A stretch of DNA of 5,742 nucleotides from Schaedlerella sp. (lineage in GTDB: Bacteria > Bacillota > Clostridia > Lachnospirales > Lachnospiraceae), in contig JAHHTO010000156.1 in the NCBI GenBank assembly GCA_020024595.1, positions 1 through 5,742 of the forward strand, read 5' to 3'. This document shows, one piece after another, positions 1 through 5,742 of this stretch (position 1 is its first letter; each line of letters begins with the position of its first letter). The position numbers were made by a program, and so were the translations under genes. A model generated the notes under the pieces. That model was not told the DNA's origin, searched no databases, and saw only the letters and a program-made list of their open reading frames with translations.

Positions 1-238
1 CAAGTATGGACTGGATCACATTGACCGAAACATTCTGCTGACGATGATTGATCGATTTCAGGGGGGACCGGTGGGGTTGGATACACTGGCAGCATCTATC
101 TCTGAAGATGCAGGAACACTAGAAGATGTATATGAACCCTATCTTTTAAAAAATGGATTTATACAACGTACACCAAGAGGTCGTGTGGTGACAGAGCTAG
201 CATATCGCCACCTTGGAATTCCTTTGATTGAGAATTAA
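1..238 (+). CDS. ruvB: RuvB, Holliday junction branch-migration helicase, C-terminal end (partial)
   Basis: This is the 3' end of a gene that begins left of the window. The frame is open from base 2 and ends at TAA 236-238, giving about 78 residues. RuvB is the hexameric AAA+ motor that, with RuvA, drives branch migration of Holliday junctions in recombinational repair. Only the C-terminal winged-helix DNA-binding domain is seen here. Recognisable RuvB landmarks are the LEDVYEPYL stretch, then NGFIQRTPRGR, then the AYRHLG ending, all typical of the last part of RuvB. The ATPase Walker motifs lie outside the window. The ATG at 44 is an internal methionine and not the start, because the conserved domain continues upstream of it. 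The identification is secure despite the short fragment. Confidence 0.95.
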   Translation, partial: KYGLDHIDRNILLTMIDRFQGGPVGLDTLAASISEDAGTLEDVYEPYLLKNGFIQRTPRGRVVTELAYRHLGIPLIEN

Positions 239-272
239 TTGTATCAAATGTAATCGTATACTTGTATACAAT
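238..272. promoter_or_regulatory. AT-rich palindromic element after ruvB, possible operator
   Basis: Directly visible are two GTATAC hexamers (256-261 and 264-269) separated by TT, and the perfect 10-base palindrome TTGTATACAA at 262-271. In addition ATTGTATCAA (238-247) can pair with TTG plus ATACAAT (262-272) with a single bulged base. No T-tract follows, so it does not look like an intrinsic terminator. A TTGTATACAA-like dyad resembles operators of some GntR-type regulators, but that link is inference only. It lies about 35 to 60 bases upstream of the proposed zapA promoter, so it could act on that promoter. It could equally be chance in an AT-rich spacer. Confidence 0.3.
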
Positions 273-308
273 GCGTAGTAAAGAAATTGGAAAACATTGA
301 AAAAACAG

Positions 309-337
309 TTGGTTTTTACTGCTGAATAGTTTATAAT
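309..337 (+). promoter_or_regulatory. Putative sigma-A type promoter of zapA
   Basis: A perfect -10 hexamer TATAAT lies at 332-337. With a 17-base spacer the -35 position is TTGGTT at 309-314, which keeps the TTG core but is otherwise weak. Transcription would start near 343-345, leaving a leader of about 25 bases that contains the strong AAGGGGAGG ribosome site at 354-362 before ATG 368. This fits zapA being transcribed separately from ruvB. The call is from pattern only. Confidence 0.5.
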
Positions 338-367
338 AACAGTTAAGAAGTACAAGGGGAGGAAGCT

Positions 368-778
368 ATGAGTTCAGCAAAACATTTTACAGAAGTACTA
401 ATCGGCGGAAAAGTGTATACTTTGAGTGGTTTTGAAAGAGAAGAATATTTACAGAAGGTTTCTTCTTATTTGAATCATAAAATTACAGAGTGCACGAATA
501 GCGAGGGATACCGCAAACAGAGTGCTGATACACGTAATGTACTCCTTGCCCTGAACATTGCCGATGATTATTTCAAAGCGAAAAAGCAAGGGGATTCTCT
601 GGAAAGCGATATTGAGCTGAAAGACAAAGAAATGTACGATTTGAAGCATGAGCTGATTTCCGTACAGATTAAGCTTGAGAATGCAGAAAAAGAACTGGCA
701 AAGATGAAAGAAGAAAATAATGATTTACAGATGCAGATTGTTAAGCTCGAAACAGAGATGAAGAATCGCAGAAAGTAA
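368..778 (+). CDS. zapA: ZapA-like cell division protein
   Basis: The 136-residue protein matches the ZapA family, small cytoplasmic proteins that bind FtsZ, bundle its filaments and promote Z-ring assembly. The N-terminal globular ZapA head spans roughly residues 7-70: a short beta hairpin (VLIGGKVYTLSG), a helix with the YLQKVSSYLN pattern, then a long helix with NVLLALNIADDYFK. From about residue 75 to 133 the chain is a highly charged heptad-rich coiled coil (ELKDKEMYDLKHELI onward), longer than in minimal ZapA proteins of about 85-110 residues but common in Clostridia. The start ATG 368 is set by AAGGGGAGG five bases upstream. The gene is flanked by its own candidate promoter and a strong terminator, so it may be a monocistronic unit. 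The alternative of a generic coiled-coil protein is unlikely given the head domain. Confidence 0.87.
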   Translation: MSSAKHFTEVLIGGKVYTLSGFEREEYLQKVSSYLNHKITECTNSEGYRKQSADTRNVLLALNIADDYFKAKKQGDSLESDIELKDKEMYDLKHELISVQIKLENAEKELAKMKEENNDLQMQIVKLETEMKNRRK

Positions 779-786
779 AGAATAGT

Positions 787-817
787 AGGCTGTCTTCTGT
801 ATGACAGCCTCTTTTAT
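787..817 (+). terminator. Rho-independent terminator after zapA
   Basis: A perfect 8-base-pair stem, AGGCTGTC (787-794) with GACAGCCT (803-810), encloses an 8-base loop. It is followed by CTTTTAT (811-817). It begins nine bases after the zapA stop codon and ends 37 bases before the U32 start. It should end most zapA transcripts. Some readthrough into the U32 gene is possible because the T-tract is short. Confidence 0.85.
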
Positions 818-854
818 ATCATTTTATCAGATAGAGAGTGGTTAAGGAGTATAG

Positions 855-3272
855 ATGATTCAGAAACAGGGCAAAAATCAAAAAGTAGAAATATTGGCAC
901 CGGCCGGAAGTGTTGAAAGTTTCCGGGCGGCAATTGCAGCAGGCGCGGATGCTGTGTATGCAGGAGGCGCTCGTTTTGGCGCTCGGGCTTATGCAGAGAA
1001 TTTTACAGAAGAAGCACTTATTGAGGCGATTGATCATGCGCATCTGCACGGCCGCAAGTTTTACCTGACTGTTAACACACTGTTAAAAGATGGGGAAATC
1101 AATATTCTTGGAGACTATTTGAGACCGCTGTACTTAAACGGGCTGGACGCCGTGATTGTGCAGGATTTGGGAGTCTTTGATTATGTACGGAGATATTTTC
1201 CAAAATTGGATATTCATGTCAGTACGCAGATGACAGTAACTGCTCCGGAAGGAGCAAAGTTTCTGCAGGATCAAGGTGCTGTCCGGATTGTTCCTGCCAG
1301 AGAACTGTCTTTGGAAGAAATCCGGAAGATGAAAGTACTGACAGGAATGGAAATAGAATGTTTTGTACATGGAGCACTATGTTATTGCTATTCAGGACAA
1401 TGTCTGTTAAGCAGTTTGATTGGCGGTCGCAGCGGAAACCGTGGGCAATGCGCACAACCATGCCGCCTTCCTTATACAGTGAATGGAGAGCGGGAACACT
1501 GGTTAAGTCCGAAAGATATCTGTGCATTAGATTTGATTCCGGATCTTGTGGAAGCGGGAATTGACTCTTTTAAAATAGAAGGCCGGATGAAACGGCCGGA
1601 GTATGTTGCAGGCGTTACTTCTGTGTATCGCAAATATCTGGATCTCTATCTGGAACGTGGAAGAAAAGGATTTATAGTCAGCAGCGAAGACAGGGAACAC
1701 CTGATGGATCTTTATAATCGAGGTGGCTTTAGCAATGGATATTATAAGCAGCACAACGGAAGAGATATGATGAGTATCAGCCGCCCCAATCATGCGGGGG
1801 TTGCTGTTTTGAAAGTAACAAAGCAGAAAGGGCGAGAAGTGACCGGAAAGGCGCTTACAAAGATTCATAAAGGAGACGTACTGGAGTTTTCAAAACAGAA
1901 GGAGAATTATACGTTTGGTACAGAATATGAGAAAGGCGCATCAGTACACCTTCTTGTACCAAAAGGACAACGGATCGCACCGGGAAGTCTTTTGTATCGG
2001 ACGAAGAATGAACAGCTTTTGACTGAGCTGGCAGACAGATACCTTTCTGGAAAAATAAAAGAAAAAATTTGTGGTTCCTTAACTCTTTCCGTCGGGAAAG
2101 CTGCCAAATTAATGGTAAGTTGTGGTGAAATTTCTGTAGAAGTTTATTCTGAGCAGAGAGTGGAGCCGGCTGCAAGTAGTCCTCTTGATGAGGGACGTGT
2201 TCGAAAGCAAATATCAAAAACGGGGAATACCGAGTTTGAGTTTGAGAAGATCGAAGTTATTATTGAAGGAGATGTATTCCTTCCGATGCAGCAGCTGAAC
2301 GAACTTCGCAGACAGGCTTTGGAAATGTTGAAGAGAGCAGTCTGTGAAAGTTATCATAGAAATGAGAATACCTGTAAAACTACTTTTGCAGTGAATCCAC
2401 TGATAGAAAATTCAGTGAAAGCGGAACGTTGTACAAATAAGAGAAGACATACTACACTGAGTATTCTGGCGGAAAAAGAAGAACATCTGCGAGTAGCAGC
2501 GAAATTTGCGGAAGTAGAACGGATTTATGTGGACAGTGCGATGCAAGGAGAACTTCTGGATTGTGATGATGCAATGGAACTATGTGGTGAGATACGAAAG
2601 CAGGGAAGAGAAGTTTTTCTTGCTTTACCACATATATTTCGTATGAATACAGAAGAATTGTTTCAGAAACGTTATGCAAAGATTTTGAATCAAGAATTTG
2701 ATGGTGTTCTCGTGCGTAATCTGGAATCCGTGCAGTTTTTAAAAAAATGTGGATTTGACAGAACCGTGATTTTAGACCATAATCTATATGTGTTTAATCA
2801 ATATACGAAAATGTTCTGGCAGAATTACGGCGTGGAACGGTTCACTTTACCCCTGGAATTAAACAGGCAGGAGATTCGTAAGCTTGGAGCAGAGAATGGA
2901 GAACTGATTATTTACGGCTATCTTCCTGTAATGATTTCTGCGCAGTGTATTACAAATACAGTATCTGGATGTCAGAAGAAAGAGAGATTTGTTGAGATGA
3001 TAGACCGATTGCAGAATCCATTTACGGTATGCAACCGTTGTCGGGAATGTTACAATGTGATTTATAATTCAACACCGCTGTACCTGTTAGATCAAGAGGC
3101 GGAATTGAAAGAACTTGGGTGTCGTTCTGTACGGCTTCAGTTTTCGAAAGAGGATGGAGAAGAAACAGAACAGATTCTGAAAGCATACCACAATATTTTT
3201 GTTGAAAATCACCAACCAGAACAGTTTCAGGAAAAGTTTACAAGGGGACATTTTAAGAGAGGAATTATCTAA
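855..3272 (+). CDS. U32 family protein (RlhA/TrhP-like), double-barrel form
   Basis: The protein has 805 residues; the start ATG 855 has AAGGAG at 844-849. Residues 11-260 form the U32 domain: opening EILAPAGSVES, AGADAVYAGG, HVSTQMTV, the U32 signature around 168-187 (ECFVHGALCYCYSGQC), then GQCAQPCR (198-204) and SFKIEGRMKRPEY (238-250). The family is catalogued as peptidase or collagenase, but characterised bacterial members (RlhA, TrhP, UbiU/UbiV) are Fe-S proteins hydroxylating 23S rRNA, tRNA or ubiquinone precursors. C176, C183, C199 and C203 are plausible cluster ligands. A DUF3656-like middle section follows, about 300-500. Residues 534-735 look like a diverged second U32 barrel (see findings). 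E. coli RlhA, also with DUF3656, is about 650 residues, so this is longer. RNA hydroxylation, probably with a prephenate-derived donor, is the favoured but unproven role. It is apparently co-transcribed with the downstream cell-wall genes. Confidence 0.88.
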   Translation: MIQKQGKNQKVEILAPAGSVESFRAAIAAGADAVYAGGARFGARAYAENFTEEALIEAIDHAHLHGRKFYLTVNTLLKDGEINILGDYLRPLYLNGLDAVIVQDLGVFDYVRRYFPKLDIHVSTQMTVTAPEGAKFLQDQGAVRIVPARELSLEEIRKMKVLTGMEIECFVHGALCYCYSGQCLLSSLIGGRSGNRGQCAQPCRLPYTVNGEREHWLSPKDICALDLIPDLVEAGIDSFKIEGRMKRPEYVAGVTSVYRKYLDLYLERGRKGFIVSSEDREHLMDLYNRGGFSNGYYKQHNGRDMMSISRPNHAGVAVLKVTKQKGREVTGKALTKIHKGDVLEFSKQKENYTFGTEYEKGASVHLLVPKGQRIAPGSLLYRTKNEQLLTELADRYLSGKIKEKICGSLTLSVGKAAKLMVSCGEISVEVYSEQRVEPAASSPLDEGRVRKQISKTGNTEFEFEKIEVIIEGDVFLPMQQLNELRRQALEMLKRAVCESYHRNENTCKTTFAVNPLIENSVKAERCTNKRRHTTLSILAEKEEHLRVAAKFAEVERIYVDSAMQGELLDCDDAMELCGEIRKQGREVFLALPHIFRMNTEELFQKRYAKILNQEFDGVLVRNLESVQFLKKCGFDRTVILDHNLYVFNQYTKMFWQNYGVERFTLPLELNRQEIRKLGAENGELIIYGYLPVMISAQCITNTVSGCQKKERFVEMIDRLQNPFTVCNRCRECYNVIYNSTPLYLLDQEAELKELGCRSVRLQFSKEDGEETEQILKAYHNIFVENHQPEQFQEKFTRGHFKRGII

Positions 3273-3275
3273 GTG
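3255..3275 (+). promoter_or_regulatory. Ribosome binding site deciding the GTG start of the SEDS gene
   Basis: AAGAGAGGAA (3255-3264) lies within the last codons of the U32 gene. Its GG ends ten bases before GTG 3273, a workable spacing. The GTG comes directly after the U32 stop TAA (3270-3272) with no base between. An in-frame ATG at 3321 would remove most of the first membrane segment and has no comparable site, so the GTG is preferred. Ribosomes ending on the U32 message could re-initiate here. Confidence 0.65.
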
Positions 3276-4727
3276 GTTAATATTATTGTAGAAATATCAA
3301 AATATCTTATCATTATATTGATGGCAGTTTACACGTTTTCCTGTTTTTCTATTTTCACAAAAGAATATGAAAAAGATGAAAAGTCGGTACTGTTTCGTCA
3401 GAATATTGTGATGTTTCTGATGCAGTTTTTGGCATATCTTGTGATGTATCTGAAAACATTGGAAAAGAAGATGCTTTTTTTCTATGTAGCGCAAGTTGTT
3501 CTGCTGTTGGCTGTAATTTTGCTATACTCATTGATTTATCCGACGGTATCCAGGTTGATTGTCAATAATATGTGTATGCTCATTAGTATTGGCTTGATTA
3601 TGATTACACGTCTTTCTTATGAGAATGCAGTGAAACAGTTTATTTTTGTGGGACTGGGAGCAGCGATTGGTCTGATTGTTCCGGTCATCATCCGCCGAAT
3701 GAAATCCCTGATCGATATGACTTATATTTATGCAGGGGTAGGATTTGGTGCCCTTGCACTTGTAGCAGTATTTGCAGTGACCTCAGGCGGTGCGAAACTT
3801 GGATTTACAATTGCAGGAATTGGAATTCAACCATCAGAATTTGTAAAAATATTATTTGTATTTTTTGTGGCATCTAGTTTAAAAAAGGCGGCGTCTTTTA
3901 AAGAAGTAGTGATCACAACAGCGATCGCGGCGGCTCATGTGTTGATTCTGGTCTTATCTACAGACCTTGGTGCTGCATTGATTTTGTTTGTCGTATATCT
4001 GGTTATGCTATATGTTGCAACAAGGCAGCCTTTATATGCGATTGCAGGCCTTGCGGGAGGAAGTGTTGCAGCGGTTGTGGGATACCATTTGTTTGCTCAT
4101 ATTAAAGTACGTGTAGCTGCATGGAAAAATCCATTTGCAACTTACAGCGAAGGAGGTTATCAACTGGCACAGTCTTTGTTTGCAATTGGCACAGGAAGCT
4201 GGTTTGGGATGGGGCTATGTCAAGGAAGTCCGGATCTGATTCCTGTCGCAGATACTGACTTTATTTTTTCTGCAATTGCAGAAGAACTAGGATTGATTTT
4301 TGCATTGTGTCTGATATTGATCTGTGTAAGCTGTTATGTGATGTTTCTGAATATCGCAATGGAGATTCATAATCAATTTTATAAATTAATTGCACTTGGT
4401 CTTGGAACCTGCTATATTTTCCAGGTGTTTTTAACAATTGGCGGAGTTACAAAATTTATTCCGTCCACAGGGGTCACCCTTCCGCTTGTGAGCTATGGTG
4501 GAAGTTCCATGTTGAGTACTATGATTATGTTTGGAATCATACAGGGACTTTATATTATCCGGGAAGATGAAGAAGAGATTATTGAAAAGAAAAGAGAGAG
4601 AGCAATTAGAAATGAAGCGGCGAGAAGAGCAAAGAAGAAACCAAGACAGACAGGAACCCAGCAGGGATCAAAGAACAGGCGGCAAAAGTCGAGGTTCGAA
4701 GAAGTCCCGAAACAAAGAATTCGCTAG
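3273..4727 (+). CDS. SEDS peptidoglycan polymerase, FtsW/RodA/SpoVE family
   Basis: This 484-residue polytopic membrane protein belongs to the SEDS family of glycosyltransferases, which polymerise lipid II into glycan strands together with a class B PBP. The family signature is clear at 390-412 (FIPSTGVTLPLVSYGGSS). The conserved STDLGAAL (229-236) carries Asp231, the position shown to be essential in RodA homologues. GIQPSEFVKI (184-193) and ADTDFIFSAIAEELG (326-340) are further hallmarks. I count about 12-13 hydrophobic segments rather than ten; roughly residues 1-90 add three before the usual core starts near RLIVNN (94-99). The last 55 residues form a charged, Lys/Arg-rich cytoplasmic tail. 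It starts at GTG directly after the U32 stop, and its 3' end overlaps the PBP gene by 116 bases. Sequence alone does not separate an elongation (RodA) from a division (FtsW) role; the extra segments recall actinobacterial RodA. Confidence 0.93.
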   Translation: MVNIIVEISKYLIIILMAVYTFSCFSIFTKEYEKDEKSVLFRQNIVMFLMQFLAYLVMYLKTLEKKMLFFYVAQVVLLLAVILLYSLIYPTVSRLIVNNMCMLISIGLIMITRLSYENAVKQFIFVGLGAAIGLIVPVIIRRMKSLIDMTYIYAGVGFGALALVAVFAVTSGGAKLGFTIAGIGIQPSEFVKILFVFFVASSLKKAASFKEVVITTAIAAAHVLILVLSTDLGAALILFVVYLVMLYVATRQPLYAIAGLAGGSVAAVVGYHLFAHIKVRVAAWKNPFATYSEGGYQLAQSLFAIGTGSWFGMGLCQGSPDLIPVADTDFIFSAIAEELGLIFALCLILICVSCYVMFLNIAMEIHNQFYKLIALGLGTCYIFQVFLTIGGVTKFIPSTGVTLPLVSYGGSSMLSTMIMFGIIQGLYIIREDEEEIIEKKRERAIRNEAARRAKKKPRQTGTQQGSKNRRQKSRFEEVPKQRIR

Positions 4728-5742
4728 AATCACGTATTTCTTTGTACTTCTTTTTGTGGCACTGATGGGATATCTTATATATTTTAATATTGTGCGTGCA
4801 AAAGAGATTGTAAACAGTCCTTATAATGAGAGGCAGAATAACTTTGCTGAGCGGGTGATCAGGGGAGAGATTACAGATCGAAATGGCATCATGCTTGCAG
4901 GAACCAGTTTTTCTGAGGATGGCAGTGAATACCGTGTATATCCGTATGGAGATGTATTTGCCCATGTAGTCGGTTACAGTGATCCGGATTACGGAAAAAG
5001 TGGACTGGAAGCAACGGAAAATTTTGATTTGCTTACATCCAATGCGTTTTTCATAGAAAAACTGCGCAATGAATTTCAAGATCAGAAAGATGTAGGAGAT
5101 ACCATTGTCACTACATTAGACGCAGATCTTCAAATGGCAGCATATAACGCACTGGGAGATAACAAAGGGGCAATTGTTGTCATGGAAGCATCTACCGGAA
5201 AGATTCTGACGATGTTGTCTAAGCCAACTTATGATCCGAATTTAATTGCTTCAGAGTGGGAATACTTGAATTCAGATGAAGAGAACAGTCCACTTCTGAA
5301 CCGTGCAACGCAGGGGGCATATGCACCGGGCTCCACATTTAAGATTGTGACAACCTTGGAGTATATGCGCGAACATCCTGATTATGCTAATTATACGTAT
5401 GACTGTCACGGTGAAATTACCCAGAATGACACAACGATACGATGCTTTAATAACACAGTACACGGGTTTGAAGACTTACGTGCATCAGTTGCCAATTCTT
5501 GCAATGCATCTTTTGCAAATATAGGACTTTCTCTGAATAAGTCATCCTATCGAAAGACAGCAGAAGAACTGCTCTTTAACAAAAAGCTTCCATGTAAGCT
5601 GGATTACACAAGAGGTTCTTTTGTTGTAGATGAGAAGACCAGTGAATCAGAGATGATGATGACAGCAATGGGACAGGGAAACACGCTGACAAATCCCTAT
5701 CACATGGCACTGATTACAGCAGCTGTTTCTAATGGGGGAACA
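4612..5742 (+). CDS. Class B penicillin-binding protein, PbpA/PBP2-like (3' truncated by window)
   Basis: The frame is open from ATG 4612 to the window edge (377 codons, no stop). It is a membrane-anchored D,D-transpeptidase that cross-links peptidoglycan, presumably as partner of the adjacent SEDS polymerase. Residues 1-39 are a strongly basic cytoplasmic tail, 41-60 one membrane anchor (YFFVLLFVALMGYLIYF), and 81-97 the class B motif VIRGEITDRNGIMLAG. GYSDPDYGKSGLE follows around 124. The active-site motif STFK has nucleophile Ser241 and Lys244; the second motif SCN is 296-298. The KTG triad lies beyond the window. Cys265 and Cys278 sit in the C-x-G...C pattern common between these motifs. 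Only about 180 residues separate anchor and Ser241, shorter than in PBP2 or FtsI and like actinobacterial PbpA. ATG 4612 is the only reasonable start before the anchor; its Shine-Dalgarno is weak (GAGAGAGAG, 4594-4602), so translation is probably coupled to the upstream gene. Confidence 0.92.
   Translation, partial: MKRREEQRRNQDRQEPSRDQRTGGKSRGSKKSRNKEFARITYFFVLLFVALMGYLIYFNIVRAKEIVNSPYNERQNNFAERVIRGEITDRNGIMLAGTSFSEDGSEYRVYPYGDVFAHVVGYSDPDYGKSGLEATENFDLLTSNAFFIEKLRNEFQDQKDVGDTIVTTLDADLQMAAYNALGDNKGAIVVMEASTGKILTMLSKPTYDPNLIASEWEYLNSDEENSPLLNRATQGAYAPGSTFKIVTTLEYMREHPDYANYTYDCHGEITQNDTTIRCFNNTVHGFEDLRASVANSCNASFANIGLSLNKSSYRKTAEELLFNKKLPCKLDYTRGSFVVDEKTSESEMMMTAMGQGNTLTNPYHMALITAAVSNGGT

Noticed and set aside
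44..238. Separate 64-residue small protein starting at ATG 44
   Set aside because: The frame continues upstream to the window edge with RuvB-like sequence (KYGLDHIDRNILL), so the ATG is an internal codon of ruvB.
301..317. Small hairpin AAAAAC/GTTTTT with a 5-base loop, possible ruvB terminator
   Set aside because: The stem has one G-C pair and five A-T pairs and no separate T-tract beyond its own arm, and it overlaps the proposed -35 region of zapA. It is too weak to call a terminator.
794..822. Possible promoter for the U32 gene with TATCAT at 817-822 as -10
   Set aside because: The -10 fits 5 of 6 bases, but no acceptable -35 is found at 16-18 bases; that region is the terminator hairpin itself. 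The transcription source for the U32 operon is left open.
1855..2217. 120-codon open frame on the minus strand inside the U32 gene
   Set aside because: It is fully antisense to a well-supported coding sequence, with no convincing ribosome site or recognisable domain.
855..3272. Reading the U32 protein as a secreted collagenase or protease
   Set aside because: There is no signal peptide or membrane segment, and characterised bacterial relatives with the same cysteine-rich signature are Fe-S hydroxylation enzymes. The peptidase label is probably historical.
4606..5079. 157-codon open frame on the minus strand
   Set aside because: It lies opposite the SEDS tail and PBP coding region, both strongly supported by family motifs. 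Its translation shows no recognisable domain, so it is a shadow frame.

Overview
The window looks like a chromosomal housekeeping segment from a low-to-moderate GC Firmicute of the class Clostridia, most likely a Lachnospiraceae-type gut anaerobe. That placement is an inference from protein style, AG-rich Shine-Dalgarno sites and the order ruvB, zapA, U32 protein, SEDS protein, PBP; no rRNA or other marker is present to confirm it. All genes lie on the + strand. I see no tRNA, rRNA, CRISPR array, insertion sequence or phage gene.

Layout: (1) the 3' end of ruvB (Holliday-junction helicase) runs in from the left and stops at 238. (2) A 129-base gap holds an AT-rich palindromic element near 238-272 and a plausible sigma-A type promoter at 309-337. 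(3) zapA (368-778), a Z-ring associated protein with a long coiled coil, is followed by a clear intrinsic terminator at 787-817. (4) A long U32-family protein (855-3272) belongs to the group once called collagenase-like peptidases and now known to include Fe-S RNA-hydroxylating enzymes. Its C-terminal third appears to be a diverged second copy of the U32 barrel with its own cysteine cluster. (5) A SEDS family (FtsW/RodA/SpoVE) peptidoglycan polymerase (3273-4727) starts on the base after the U32 stop codon. (6) A class B penicillin-binding protein (4612 to the window end, incomplete) starts inside the SEDS gene, so the two reading frames share 116 bases.

The functional theme is cell division and cell-wall synthesis. 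ZapA supports FtsZ, and the SEDS polymerase with its adjacent transpeptidase forms a typical glycan-polymerising plus cross-linking pair. The U32 gene is tightly coupled in front of that pair and appears to be co-transcribed with it, although its likely chemistry is RNA modification. The SEDS protein has an N-terminal extension of about three membrane segments, and the PBP has a short region between membrane anchor and active serine. Both traits recall the actinobacterial RodA-PbpA pair more than classical FtsW-FtsI.

I did not find a clearly novel system. The points most worth a second look are the duplicated U32 barrel with a second cysteine set, the 116-base overlap in which two basic cytoplasmic tails are encoded by the same DNA, and the zero-spacing junction between the U32 and SEDS genes.
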